DNA of 64,000 nucleotides, taken from the NCBI GenBank assembly GCA_965226775.1, contig CBDDEI010000002.1:124001-188000 (forward strand), read 5' to 3'. Under the pieces are notes generated by a model. It ran no database searches and had not been told where the DNA came from. It worked only from the letters and a program-made list of their open reading frames with translations. Below, piece after piece: positions 45,048-54,915 of the stretch. How positions within the stretch are numbered: the stretch's first letter is position 1; each line of letters opens with the position of its first letter. The stretch comes from CBDDEI01 sp965226775 (GTDB lineage Bacteria > Chloroflexota > Dehalococcoidia > SHYD01). A program made the translations under genes and the position numbers.

Positions 45048-46163
45048 TCACAGCGCCTCCCAAGCCGGCACCTCGATGCGTTTCCCTTCATCCGACGAGC
45101 GTTCCAATGCTTGCAGCATCCTATACCGCTTCACGGCCCAGTTAAAGTCCGGGTCCATTCTCTTATTCTGCTGAATAGCCTCTGCAAAGCGCTGGTAGAG
45201 GCCCGCAATGTGCAGCGCCGAGGTATGCGGCACAGCTTCCGGCGCAGTAAACAACCGGCTAGGAACTTCCAAATCCTGCAGTTCCTGCTCCCCCTTGCGT
45301 ACTCCCTGCAGCTGGTTGGGGATCAGGTGTCCCACAGTAGGGGAAGTCGCAATGATAGTGCCCTCGTCACCGTAAATCTCCAGGCGCCAGCCTGTCGCAC
45401 CCGCCGCAACGTATGCCATATGTGCAGCAATACGTGCGCCGCTAGCCGTCAGGCCGTTGAACATCACATAGTCCGGGACATCCGCCTCAATGGACTCCCC
45501 AGTTTCCGCAAAGTTCCAGATGGGGACTTGTGTGCCAATCTGCGCGGAAACCTCGGTAAGTTCGCCAAAGATGGAGAAGAGCATGTCGGTAAGGTGGCCG
45601 CCCTGAATGGTCAAGATGTGATTGCCATTGGAACGCTGCGCCGCCCACGTGAGGCTGGGAGAGCGGTAGGCTGCACCCATAAACATGCGCGCATCTACGT
45701 AGAGCACCTTGCCCAGGTAGCCCTCAGCGATAAGCTCTCGAACCCGCTGCACCCATGCTGCGTATCGCCCCTGTAACCCAACCATAGAGTGAACGCCCTT
45801 CGCGTTGGCGGCAGCGGCCATCTCTTCGGCCTGTTCCGGGGTTATTGCCAGCGGCCACTCGCAATAGACGTGCTTGCCCTCCGCTATGGCTGCGTCTGCT
45901 ACTTCCTTGTGCCACAAGACCCGGATGGCAACAGAAACAACATCGATGTCCGGGTGCCGGACCATCTCGTGGTAGTCCCAAAAGGCCAGGCGCGCGCCCA
46001 CTGCAGCCGCCGACTCATGCGCGGTCTCTTCATGAGCGGTGCAGACGGCAACAAGTTCGTACTCTGGTAGGTTGAGCAGGGCAGGAACATGGCTGGCCAT
46101 TCCCCACCCTCTGCCTACATGGGCGCCTACTAGACCAACTCGTATCTTGGGCTTCGTTGTCAT
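45048..46163 (-). CDS. Gfo/Idh/MocA family protein lacking the EKP lysine (Gal80-like)
   Basis: A 371-residue protein with N-terminal Rossmann fold (RVGLVGAHVGRGWGMASHVP) and C-terminal alpha/beta domain. At the place of the catalytic EKP motif it has Glu102-Trp103-Pro104 (YCEWPLAITPEQAEEM), as in the Gal80-like branch, where the Lys needed for hydride transfer chemistry is missing. It may bind NAD(P) and a sugar-like ligand without normal dehydrogenase activity, or use different chemistry. It lies between an MFS gene and the HicB-like gene. Start ATG 46163 follows AGGA. Confidence 0.9.
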   Translation of the reverse strand: MTTKPKIRVGLVGAHVGRGWGMASHVPALLNLPEYELVAVCTAHEETAHESAAAVGARLAFWDYHEMVRHPDIDVVSVAIRVLWHKEVADAAIAEGKHVYCEWPLAITPEQAEEMAAAANAKGVHSMVGLQGRYAAWVQRVRELIAEGYLGKVLYVDARMFMGAAYRSPSLTWAAQRSNGNHILTIQGGHLTDMLFSIFGELTEVSAQIGTQVPIWNFAETGESIEADVPDYVMFNGLTASGARIAAHMAYVAAGATGWRLEIYGDEGTIIATSPTVGHLIPNQLQGVRKGEQELQDLEVPSRLFTAPEAVPHTSALHIAGLYQRFAEAIQQNKRMDPDFNWAVKRYRMLQALERSSDEGKRIEVPAWEAL

Positions 46164-46233
46164 TATTTGTTGTCCTTAGCCTGTTGTGTGGTTACGAAGA
46201 ACTACCCCAGTCTCACGCTATTCTACTAGCCAA

Positions 46234-47538
46234 TTAGCCACTCGCTCCCTCTGACGCTACAGGAGCTGGTGCTCTATTTTTTGGTGCGCCTGCCAGCAAG
46301 ACGAGTAGTCCTCCTAAGAAGAAGGTGGCGGCAAAGAGCGCCCATACCGCCCAGTAGGAACCAGTGCTCTGGAAGAGGAACGCGGCGACAAGGGGGCCGC
46401 TAGCACTGGTAAAGATTATCGGCATTGAGGAAAACCCTCGGATGGTTCCTAAATAGCGGCGGCCATAGTAGTCCGCAAAGATGAGGTTCTGCAGCTGCGG
46501 ACCAGGGCCATGAAAGAACCCGCCAACGAATGCCCAAAGAAAGAGGAGCGGCACACTTCTACCTATGAAAAGCAGGATGACCATAGCCACGCCCTCGCCA
46601 ATATAGCTTATGGCGCAACTTATGCGCGCGGGAAACCACTCTGTGATAAAGCCCCACACAACCTTTGAGATAGTGGAGAAGATAAACCAGATGCTCCAAG
46701 CCACATTGGCCTCTGTGCCAAACCCCTGCTGGCCCTGAAGGTAGGGAATAGTGTGAATAAAATAGCCTGACGTTGGGAAGGTAGCAAAAACCATTGCCAG
46801 CAGGATGAACCAGAAGTCCCTTGAACGGAGCACTTGGCGTGGCGTCCAAGACTGCTCTTCGACTTGAGGCGTAGGTTGTGTCTCTGCGCCAACATTAGGG
46901 CTGTTGCTCGCCACAGGCCCCCCACCATCCGGGAGCAGGCCCATTGATTCAGGATCTCTACGCATAAAGAGGACTGAAGGCACACCAATGACAAATATGA
47001 TGACCATACCTAAGATGGCTAGGCAGAGTCGCCAACCTACTAGCTCCAGCGTAGTGGTAACAATCACTACACCTACAAAGGAGCCCATAGAGATGCCAGT
47101 GGCTGCAAAGCCCAGCGCTCGCCCGCGCATGGTGACGAACCACTTAGCCACAATCACGCCGGTGGTCTGGGAGCCTACATTCTGGACAACGGTCACGCCA
47201 AGGACGCCGTAGAACAGGTAGAAATGCCAGGGTTCAACGGACTGGCCGGAGAGCATGATGGCAACGCCGCCAACAATAGCGCCTGCCGACATGAGTACCC
47301 TGCCGCCATATCTATCTATATACGGGCCAAGAATGGGACGCACCACGGCGCCTAGCAACGTAGAGATGGTAGTGGCAAGGATGATGGTAGCCTGGCTCCA
47401 ACCCAATTCTCGTTGCATGGGCAGGAGCAGAATCCCGAGTGAGGGGGGAAGAATGCCAGTGGCAAGGTTAACCAAGCCGCAGACCGCGACTATAACCCAG
47501 CCGTAATAAAAGCGGGGGATACTAGGCGCGCTTATCAT
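46234..47538 (-). CDS. MFS transporter
   Basis: A 434-residue carrier with about 12 helices, near the monocarboxylate/oxalate-formate MFS group (FYYGWVIVAVCGLVNLATGI, GRALGFAATGISMGSFVGVV). A hydrophilic central loop of about 45 residues separates the two halves. It sits directly after the Rieske oxygenase array in the same direction (58-base gap after the 47597 gene's stop side), so it likely brings in their substrate. Confidence 0.92.
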   Translation of the reverse strand: MISAPSIPRFYYGWVIVAVCGLVNLATGILPPSLGILLLPMQRELGWSQATIILATTISTLLGAVVRPILGPYIDRYGGRVLMSAGAIVGGVAIMLSGQSVEPWHFYLFYGVLGVTVVQNVGSQTTGVIVAKWFVTMRGRALGFAATGISMGSFVGVVIVTTTLELVGWRLCLAILGMVIIFVIGVPSVLFMRRDPESMGLLPDGGGPVASNSPNVGAETQPTPQVEEQSWTPRQVLRSRDFWFILLAMVFATFPTSGYFIHTIPYLQGQQGFGTEANVAWSIWFIFSTISKVVWGFITEWFPARISCAISYIGEGVAMVILLFIGRSVPLLFLWAFVGGFFHGPGPQLQNLIFADYYGRRYLGTIRGFSSMPIIFTSASGPLVAAFLFQSTGSYWAVWALFAATFFLGGLLVLLAGAPKNRAPAPVASEGASG

Positions 47539-47596
47539 AGCTCCCGCATCCCCCGCTTTTTGCTTCTAGAAAACTAGCGTCTTGGGCTTCTATTAC

Positions 47597-48973
47597 TTAC
47601 TTCCAAGCGGCCGGATGAACGGGGCCCCCGGCTTTGTGTAATTCAGTCACGGCTTCCACCCAAGATTGCGTATCTGTGCGAAGCAAGACTGAAATAGGAC
47701 GCATGTAGAAGGAGTCTGGGTTAGTGGCCCCTGGCGGCGGCGTACCACTTGCCCGCAACGCTTGGGCAGCTTGCATAAGCCTGCGCCGAATCGCTATCTG
47801 GCCGGTGTCTGAGGTGCCGAGGTGCTCCTTAGTCCGGTCATAAACGTAGCCCATGCTCTGCTGCATGCCGGAGTCCTGGGGCCATACGCCGGGCAGTCCA
47901 GTAAACCGGGTGCCGTTCGTCTGCGCTTCATAGTCCAAGTTGAAGTTGTTGTCGTTATCCCACTTGGGCCAGTACTGCCCATAAGGCTTAGCAGACGGCG
48001 GATAGAAGATGTCTTCAGACGCGTGTAGCCCTTCCAGGTTGTTAGGCGGACGCCGCAAGTGCTTCAACTCAGGTTCAGTCAGGGGGCGTTCCGCGTTGTA
48101 GGTCCAGCAGATGCAAATTGTGTGCTCATCATCCATAGGCACCCAGGCATGGCCAGACCAATTCGCATCATTACCACCGGAAGGAATGAGCGTATGGAAA
48201 GGTAAGGCAAAGGGATAGATACGCCAGTATGTGGTTTCTCCATCTCCTAAATCGCGGCGGCTGCCAATGAGCATGCCGTAATCTGTATCCGCTATTTCCC
48301 ACTTAGGCGCCTTGTACTGCCGCGCAATCTCAAACCAGGTCCAGTCCTTGTCATAGGTACGCTTCGGGCGCAGTACATTGTCGACAAAATTCGGATCCTG
48401 ATCGTTTAGCATCCCTTGGTGTAGGAAGCCGATGTGGGTGGAGTCGTACTCACCTTCAATCGGCTGCATGAAGTTGTTCTCTGCAATGCGAATGGAGTAG
48501 TGCACTTGGTCACGCGGCACTGTATTCCATTCAAAGTTAGGTAGTTCCGGCGGATTCTCTAAGGGGCCCATGTAGGTCCAGAGCATGCCGCTCCGCTCCC
48601 GAACGGGATAGGCGGTGTGCTGGATCTTGTGCTTGAAGTTGCTCTCCGGCGGCTCGTTGGGCATGTCTACGCACGCGCCGGTCACATCGTACTTCCAGCC
48701 GTGGTAGACGCAGCGCAGGCCGTCTTCTTCATTTCGTCCGAAGAAGAGGGAGGCGCCCCGGTGGGGGCAGTGGTTGCCCACCAGCCCCACCTGGCCGGAA
48801 CTGGCGCGGAAAATGATGAGGTCTTCCCCTAACAGGCGCACCCGTTGCGGAGGGCCATTGGACTCAAGGTCATCGCTCAGATAGAACGGAATCCAATACT
48901 GACGCATCAGATCGCCCATAGGCGTGGCGGGGCTGATTTGGGTTAAAAGCTCATTCTGTTCTTTTGTGAGCAT
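47597..48973 (-). CDS. Rieske non-heme iron oxygenase, paralogue 1 (phthalate dioxygenase-like)
   Basis: A 458-residue oxygenase of the phthalate-dioxygenase branch. Rieske ligands are Cys69, His71, Cys88 and His91; the mononuclear iron site has Asp177, His180 and His185 (EYDSTHIGFLH). The third ligand is likely the Asp in PQDSGMQQSMG, part of the family-wide YDRTKEHLGTSDTGQIAIRR block. It hydroxylates or demethylates an aromatic-type substrate using electrons from a separate reductase, which is not encoded nearby. The first 185 residues align without gaps to the four paralogues at 50473-56322. Confidence 0.93.
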   Translation of the reverse strand: MLTKEQNELLTQISPATPMGDLMRQYWIPFYLSDDLESNGPPQRVRLLGEDLIIFRASSGQVGLVGNHCPHRGASLFFGRNEEDGLRCVYHGWKYDVTGACVDMPNEPPESNFKHKIQHTAYPVRERSGMLWTYMGPLENPPELPNFEWNTVPRDQVHYSIRIAENNFMQPIEGEYDSTHIGFLHQGMLNDQDPNFVDNVLRPKRTYDKDWTWFEIARQYKAPKWEIADTDYGMLIGSRRDLGDGETTYWRIYPFALPFHTLIPSGGNDANWSGHAWVPMDDEHTICICWTYNAERPLTEPELKHLRRPPNNLEGLHASEDIFYPPSAKPYGQYWPKWDNDNNFNLDYEAQTNGTRFTGLPGVWPQDSGMQQSMGYVYDRTKEHLGTSDTGQIAIRRRLMQAAQALRASGTPPPGATNPDSFYMRPISVLLRTDTQSWVEAVTELHKAGGPVHPAAWK

Positions 48974-49033
48974 GGTTCACCTTCTTAAAACTACGCGCTT
49001 ACGGGTGCTATTGACGACCCCTCGAATACACGC

Positions 49034-50422
49034 CTACCTAAACAGCTTGTTGTTGCCGGTCTTGTTTATGGGATAGAGATCATCCCAACTCTTTGCTTCC
49101 ATAAAGGCGAGCCACCGGCTAAAGCGGGCTCGGGCTGGCTCTTCAGATGGCCCCTCCTTCATGGAGAATGTAGGCATCCGGTCATCTTTGTGACTACGAC
49201 CAATCCCCATCTCAAAGTTGTAGGGCAACCGCTGAGCAATCGTGCCCAAGCTGGAAGGGAAAGCGTAATTCCAGTTCTCCATATCATCGGACTCAACCAG
49301 TCCTGTCGGACCGGAGACACGCAAGACCCAGTGTCGCTCCGCGTCTTTCACGTGCTTGGGAGCGTTCTTATCGATTTGGAATAGCCGCCAGTTTTCGCAG
49401 ACGCCGACGCCATGCGGATGCCACGGGAGAATGCGCCAATTGTCGATTACAACGTTGGGGAAGATGGCAAAATGTCCGCCACCGTGACCGCCGCCTGGCA
49501 GCACCTCGTTAGCGTACTTCTCCGCCTTCTTGGCGTGAGTTTCCTTGTAGTATGCATCTACTTCGGGTTCCCACCAGCTTTCGGCGTATTCGGGCAGGCC
49601 GGGCTGATTGTACAGCTTAAAGTTTGCGCCGTGACCCAGATCGTGGCTGCCAATGGTGACGTCTTCCGCTGGGAACGGGACTCTGTTAACGCCCTGGTCC
49701 GAGCCGCCCTCGCCATCCGGGCCCAGCATTGCCGTTCGGACGGAGCGATGCGTCATAGCCGCATGAGTTCGATCCGCTGCAAAGCTGAAGGCGGCAAATT
49801 TCCAGTTGGTGGGGATACGCCACTTTATCGTTGGCTTGAACACTTCGATGCCGTTATCTTCGCCATCAGTGCTTTGCATGCAATGACGTAGGCTTGGGGC
49901 AAGCGCACCTATGTAGTCCAGGAAGGAGGGCGCTTTGGCATCCCAGGTAGCCCAGATGGAGCCATAGTAGTTCTCAAGCTGAGCGACCTCGTGGAGGCCC
50001 CACTTGCTCTTATCGAGCTCGCCGTTGTAAGCATCGGCAAAGTAGGCCACGCCCACCAGACGGCCGTCGGTATCGTAGCTCCAGCCGTGGAAGGGGCAGG
50101 TAAAGACGAGGGTGTTGCCGTCGTCGTAGCGGCAGACCTTCATGCCCTTGTGGCGGCAGGAGTTGAGGAAGGCGTGGATCTTCTTGTCTTTGCGGTCACG
50201 CACCATGATGACTTCTTCCTCGCCCATGCGGGTGATGACGAAGTCGCCAGGGTTCGGAACCTGGCTTTCATGGCCGATGAAGAGCCAGCAACGGGCATAG
50301 ATCTGCTCCAACTCCTGCTGGTAGATGGCTTCGTTAACGTACATCTCTCTTGAAACAAGTCCCTTTTCGTAGTCGAAGAGCGACCTCAGTGGACGATCAA
50401 AGGTGTGCTGTAAAGTGACCAT
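49034..50422 (-). CDS. Ring-hydroxylating dioxygenase large subunit (naphthalene dioxygenase-like)
   Basis: A 462-residue alpha-subunit type protein, distinct from its neighbours. Rieske ligands are Cys89, His91, Cys109 and His112 (CRHKGMKVC, CPFHGWSYD). The iron site is Asp217, His220 and His225 (DRTHAAMTH) after NWKFAAFSF. Relatives work as alpha3beta3 with a small subunit, but no beta-subunit gene is present in the window. It interrupts the run of phthalate-dioxygenase-like paralogues. It may act alone as alpha3, or use a partner encoded elsewhere. Confidence 0.92.
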   Translation of the reverse strand: MVTLQHTFDRPLRSLFDYEKGLVSREMYVNEAIYQQELEQIYARCWLFIGHESQVPNPGDFVITRMGEEEVIMVRDRKDKKIHAFLNSCRHKGMKVCRYDDGNTLVFTCPFHGWSYDTDGRLVGVAYFADAYNGELDKSKWGLHEVAQLENYYGSIWATWDAKAPSFLDYIGALAPSLRHCMQSTDGEDNGIEVFKPTIKWRIPTNWKFAAFSFAADRTHAAMTHRSVRTAMLGPDGEGGSDQGVNRVPFPAEDVTIGSHDLGHGANFKLYNQPGLPEYAESWWEPEVDAYYKETHAKKAEKYANEVLPGGGHGGGHFAIFPNVVIDNWRILPWHPHGVGVCENWRLFQIDKNAPKHVKDAERHWVLRVSGPTGLVESDDMENWNYAFPSSLGTIAQRLPYNFEMGIGRSHKDDRMPTFSMKEGPSEEPARARFSRWLAFMEAKSWDDLYPINKTGNNKLFR

Positions 50423-50472
50423 GCGTTATCCTCACTTTCTTCCTATGGCTTGGCTATGGCTGCTTTGAGCCC

Positions 50473-51858
50473 TTACCGCATCCGGTTGTTCAAAATGGCG
50501 GGATGAAGCGGTACGCCCGCCACTTGCATCTCCTTGATGCTATCAACCCAGGGCGCCGTATTGGGCAGGATAGTGGAAATCGGCCGCATGTAGTAGGCAT
50601 TCGGAGTTGTGACTCCTGGCGGAGGTGTGCCGGTTTCACGCAGCGCGATAGCCGCGTTCGTCAGCCGCCTACGAATCTGGATCTGCCCGCTATCCGAAGT
50701 GCCGAGGTGCTCCTTAGTCCGGTCGTAAACAAAGCCCATGCTCTGCTGCATGCCGGAGTCCTGGGGCCAGGTGCCGGGTAGGCCGGAGAACCGAACACCC
50801 CTCTGCTGCGCCGAGTAGTCATAGTTAAAGTTGTTACTGTTGTCCCACTTGGGCCAGTACTGCCCGTAAGGCTTAGCGGAAGAGGGATGGAAGATGTCTC
50901 TTGAAGCGTGAAGCGCCTCCAGTCCATTGGCTGGCCGTTCGAGGTTTTGCCGCTCTTTCTCTGTGAGGGGGCGGAGCGCATGGAACGTCCAGCAGAGGCA
51001 GATGGTATGCTCGTCGTCCATTGGCACCCAGGCATGTCCCGACCACATGGGCTCTGGCCCGCCGCCAGGAATCAACGTGTGGAAGGGCATAGCAAAGGGA
51101 TAGATCCGCCAATAGCTTTCGCCGTTCTCCAGGTCTCGCCGGCTGCCAACCAAGACGCCGTAGTCGGTATCGGCCGTCTCCCAGCGGGGAGCCTTGTAGC
51201 GGCGGCCTATTTCATTCCACGTCCAACCCTTCTCGTATTTGCCCTGAGGACGCAGCACGCTCTCGATAAAGCTCAAGTCTGACTGCTCGTTCTGGTTCCC
51301 CTGGTGCAGGAAGCCAATGTGGGTCGTGTCGTACTCGCCCTCAATGGGCTGCATGAAATTGTTGTCTGCAATGCGGATGGAATAGTGCACTTGGTCAGTC
51401 GGCACTGAGTTCCATTCAAAGTTAGGCAGTTCCGGCAGGTCCGCACTCTGACCCATATACGTCCAAAGAATCCCATTTCGTTCCTGGACGGGATACGCGG
51501 TGTGCTGGATCTTGTGCTTGAAGTTGCTCTCCGGCGGCTCGTTGGGCATGTCCACGCACGCGCCGCTCACATCGTACTTCCAGCCGTGGTAGACGCAACG
51601 CAGGCCGTCTTCTTCATTCCGTGCGAAGAAGAGGGAGGCGCCGCGGTGGGGACAGTGGTTGCCAACCAGGCCCACCTGGCCGGAAGTAGCCCGGAACACG
51701 ATGAGGTCTTCCCCTAGCAGACGTACTCGCTGTGGCGGGCCATCGGCTTCCAGATCATTGCTCAAGTAGAAAGGTATCCAGTACTGGCGCATCAATTCAC
51801 CCATAGGAGTGCTGGAACCTACCTGGGTTAGCAGTTCGTTCTGTTCCTTTGTGAGCAT
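50473..51858 (-). CDS. Rieske non-heme iron oxygenase, paralogue 2
   Basis: 461 residues, with the same ligand numbering as paralogue 1 (Cys69, His71, Cys88, His91; Asp177, His180, His185 in EYDTTHIGFLH). Differences concentrate after residue 185, for example GNQNEQSDLSFIESVLRPQG and a C-terminal PLHPAILNNRMR. One Rieske-loop change replaces FFGRNEED by FFARNEED. AAAGGGG precedes the ATG at 51858. Upstream, 51859-52002 holds no gene. Confidence 0.93.
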   Translation of the reverse strand: MLTKEQNELLTQVGSSTPMGELMRQYWIPFYLSNDLEADGPPQRVRLLGEDLIVFRATSGQVGLVGNHCPHRGASLFFARNEEDGLRCVYHGWKYDVSGACVDMPNEPPESNFKHKIQHTAYPVQERNGILWTYMGQSADLPELPNFEWNSVPTDQVHYSIRIADNNFMQPIEGEYDTTHIGFLHQGNQNEQSDLSFIESVLRPQGKYEKGWTWNEIGRRYKAPRWETADTDYGVLVGSRRDLENGESYWRIYPFAMPFHTLIPGGGPEPMWSGHAWVPMDDEHTICLCWTFHALRPLTEKERQNLERPANGLEALHASRDIFHPSSAKPYGQYWPKWDNSNNFNYDYSAQQRGVRFSGLPGTWPQDSGMQQSMGFVYDRTKEHLGTSDSGQIQIRRRLTNAAIALRETGTPPPGVTTPNAYYMRPISTILPNTAPWVDSIKEMQVAGVPLHPAILNNRMR

Positions 51859-52002
51859 AATGTTGCCCCTTTCTTAACCGCTAGCTTCTTGCTTGATACG
51901 TGTCCGCCATCAGATGGCGGTTGAGCGTTGCCGATGACCTTCTGGCTTCCGGTGGAGAGTCGCTATCGTAACACCTCCCCTATCCCAACTTCTTTACACA
52001 TA

Positions 52003-53385
52003 CTATCGCCGCGCCTCTGGGTGAACCGGCCCCCCTGCTTTGTGCAGATCTTGTACCTGTTCAACCCACGCGCCTGTGGAGCTCGTAGGAAGGACTACGG
52101 AAATGGGGCGGTAATGATATGCGCCTGGATTCGCGGCGCTCGCTGGCGGAATACCATGCTCCCGCAACGCTCGTGCGGCGTTGAGCATACGACGCCGTAT
52201 GGCAATTTGTCCGCTATCAGACGTGCCGAGGTGCTCTTTAGAGCGGTCGTAAATGAAACCCATGCTCTGCTGCATTCCCGAGTCTTGAGGCCAGAAGCCC
52301 GGTAGGCCGGAAAACCGGAGGCCCTTCTGCTGTGCTGCGTAGTCGAAGTTGAAGTTGTTGTCGTTATCCCACTTGGGCCAGTACTGCGCGTACGGCCTGG
52401 CTGTAACCGGGTGGAAGTTACCTTCGGAGGGATGCAGCGTTTCCAGCCCATCTCTCTGATACCTCATGCTTTCGATCTCCTGCTCGGTGAGATCACGGGT
52501 TGGGTGATAGGTCCACATCACGCAAATTGTATGCTCGTCGTCCATGGGTACCCAGGCATGGCCGGACCAAAGGGTATCAGGCCCGCCTGCCGGGATGCTC
52601 GTATGGAATGGCATGCCAAAGGGATAGATGCGCCAGTAGGTGTTCTCTTCATCGTCTAAGTCACGTCGGCTGCCAATGAGCACACCGTAGTCTGTCTCTG
52701 TCACTTCCCAGCGGGGGGTCTTGTGTTGCCGGGCAATAGAACCCCAGGTCCAGCTACCCTCCGATTTCCGGTTGGGGCGGAGCACTTTCTCCACAAAGTC
52801 TGGCTCTACCTCAGTGTTGTATGCGCCCTGGTGAAGAAACCCAATGTGGGTGCTGTCATATTCGCCTTCTATGGGCTGCATAAAATTGTTGTCTGCGATG
52901 CGGATAGAGTAGAAGGCCTGACTCGTGGGAACGGTATTCCACTCAAAGTTGGGCAACTCCGGTGGGTTCTCCTCCGGGCCCATATAGGTCCACAGCATGT
53001 TATTCCGCTCCTGTACGCGGTAGGCGGTATGCTGGATCTTGTGCTTAAAGTTGCTCTCCGGCGGCTCGTTCGGCATATCCACGCACGCGCCGCTCACATC
53101 GTACTTCCAGCCGTGGTAGACGCAGCGCAGGCCGTCTTCTTCATTCCGTCCGAAGAAGAGCGAAGCGCCGCGGTGCGGACAGTGGTTGCCCATCAGGCCC
53201 ACTTGGCCAGAAGAAGCGCGGAACACGATGAGGTTTTCCCCCATCAAACGCACCCGCTGCGGGGGGCCATCGGCCTCCAGCGCTTTACTCAGGTAGAAAG
53301 GAATCCAGTACTGGCGAACAAGATCGCCCATAGGAGTTCCAGAGCCCACCTGGGTTAAGTACTCGTTTTGCTCTATGGTCAGCAT
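52003..53385 (-). CDS. Rieske non-heme iron oxygenase, paralogue 3
   Basis: 460 residues. All Rieske and iron ligands are kept at the same positions as in paralogue 1. Its N-terminus reads MLTIEQNEYLTQVGSG and the catalytic domain has its own loop (AYNTEVEPDFVEKVLRPNRK). The conserved block is YDRSKEHLGTSDSGQIAIRR. AAGGAG lies seven bases before the ATG. It sits 69 bases after paralogue 4 in the transcription direction, so an operon is possible. Confidence 0.93.
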   Translation of the reverse strand: MLTIEQNEYLTQVGSGTPMGDLVRQYWIPFYLSKALEADGPPQRVRLMGENLIVFRASSGQVGLMGNHCPHRGASLFFGRNEEDGLRCVYHGWKYDVSGACVDMPNEPPESNFKHKIQHTAYRVQERNNMLWTYMGPEENPPELPNFEWNTVPTSQAFYSIRIADNNFMQPIEGEYDSTHIGFLHQGAYNTEVEPDFVEKVLRPNRKSEGSWTWGSIARQHKTPRWEVTETDYGVLIGSRRDLDDEENTYWRIYPFGMPFHTSIPAGGPDTLWSGHAWVPMDDEHTICVMWTYHPTRDLTEQEIESMRYQRDGLETLHPSEGNFHPVTARPYAQYWPKWDNDNNFNFDYAAQQKGLRFSGLPGFWPQDSGMQQSMGFIYDRSKEHLGTSDSGQIAIRRRMLNAARALREHGIPPASAANPGAYHYRPISVVLPTSSTGAWVEQVQDLHKAGGPVHPEARR

Positions 53386-53454
53386 TGCATCACTCCTTCA
53401 TTAGCCGGCTGCTACGCTTACGTGACCCTCTCATTGAGCGTCTGCTATTGCTTG

Positions 53455-54825
53455 TTAGCTTTCTCGCGGGACTCTGGTCTGGTAATTGAGGAACGGCCCT
53501 CCAGCCCTGCGCAGATCTGCAATGGCATCAACCCAGTTCACTTCTGATTTCGGGATAATTGCCTCGGTGGGCCGGTGGAAGTAGACTTCTGGCTCCATTG
53601 CCCCGGGCGGAGGAGTCCCCTGCTCACGCAGGGTGCGCGCCGCATTAAGAAGCCGGCGGCGGATGGCTATCTGGCCGGTATCCGCAGTGCCTAAGTGCTC
53701 CTTAGTGCGGTCATAAACATAGCCCATACTCTGCTGCATACCAGAATCCTGAGGCCAAGTGCCCGGCAGACCAGAGTAGCGTATCTTCTTCTGAGCCTCA
53801 TAATCAAGACCGTAGTTAGTGTCGTTGTCTAACCGGGGCCAGTACTGGCCGTAGGGCTTTGCGCTGGGCGGATGAAAAACATCTACAGTGGGATGCAACG
53901 CCTGCAGGCCATCCGTCCCATACTTCAGTGACTGTAGTTCTTCCTCATTCAGCGCGCGGTCTGGATTGTAGGAAAAGCACACGCATATGGTGCGCTGATC
54001 ATCCATAGGCACCCAGGCGTGACCTTGTAGTTGGCCGCGATCTGCACTGGCAGCAATGGGAGTGTAGAAGGGCAGGGAGAAGGGATAGGTACGCCAGTAG
54101 TTATTCTCTTCATCCATTGGCCGAGATGCGCCAATAAGGAGGCCGTAAGGCATCTCCATCACGGAGAAGGTTGCATGAAGCCGCCGCAATCTAAAGAAGT
54201 TGCCCTGGAAAAACCCACCGTCTGTCTTTGCCATATCCTGCGGCGGGTCATTGAGCGTAGGGAACCTACGGTGCAGTATGCCGTTATGCGTATTGTCGTA
54301 TTCACCCTCAACAGCTTGCATGAAGTTCTCATCTGCTATGCGGATGGAGTAGTACGCGTTCTCGGCAGGCACCATATTCCATTCGACATGGGGAAGGTCC
54401 GGCGGAGTCTCCAACGGGCCCAGGTAGGCCCACAGCAAGCCGTTGCGCTCCCGTACCGTGTAGGCGGTGTGCTGGATCTTGTGCTTGAAGTTGCTCTCCG
54501 GCGGCTCATTGGGCATATCCACACATGCGCCGCTGACGTCGTACTTCCAGCCGTGGTAGACGCAGCGCAGGCCGTCTTCTTCATTCCGTCCGAAGAAGAG
54601 CGAGGCGCCGCGATGCGGACAGTGGTTGCCCACCAGGCCCACCTGGCCGGAAGTAGCCCGGAACACGATGAGGTTTTCCCCAAGCAGGCGCACCCGCTGG
54701 GGCGGACCGTCTGCTTCTAGGTCTTTTGAGAGATAGAAGGGAACCCAATACTGGCGGACCAGATCACCCATCAGGGTATCCGGCCCTACCTGCGTTAAGG
54801 CTTGATTCTCTTCTTTGGTTAACAT
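53455..54825 (-). CDS. Rieske non-heme iron oxygenase, paralogue 4 (most divergent pocket)
   Basis: 456 residues, with Rieske ligands and Asp177/His180/His185 intact but the iron-site stretch changed to EYDNTHNGILHRRFPTLNDP. The following pocket region (FFQGNFFRLRRLHATFSVME) differs strongly from the sister proteins, which share HIGFLHQG and a KAPRWE or KTPRWE strand. This suggests another substrate. The N-terminal 130 residues remain almost the same as in the sister proteins. GGGAGC precedes the ATG at 54825. Confidence 0.93.
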   Translation of the reverse strand: MLTKEENQALTQVGPDTLMGDLVRQYWVPFYLSKDLEADGPPQRVRLLGENLIVFRATSGQVGLVGNHCPHRGASLFFGRNEEDGLRCVYHGWKYDVSGACVDMPNEPPESNFKHKIQHTAYTVRERNGLLWAYLGPLETPPDLPHVEWNMVPAENAYYSIRIADENFMQAVEGEYDNTHNGILHRRFPTLNDPPQDMAKTDGGFFQGNFFRLRRLHATFSVMEMPYGLLIGASRPMDEENNYWRTYPFSLPFYTPIAASADRGQLQGHAWVPMDDQRTICVCFSYNPDRALNEEELQSLKYGTDGLQALHPTVDVFHPPSAKPYGQYWPRLDNDTNYGLDYEAQKKIRYSGLPGTWPQDSGMQQSMGYVYDRTKEHLGTADTGQIAIRRRLLNAARTLREQGTPPPGAMEPEVYFHRPTEAIIPKSEVNWVDAIADLRRAGGPFLNYQTRVPRES

Positions 54826-54915
54826 CTTTTGCTCCCTATCACATTAACCTTGCTTGGTTATTACTCAACTTTATGAAAAGAAACTTACAAAGATAGCTGC
54901 GCCAAAAGCTAAGTG

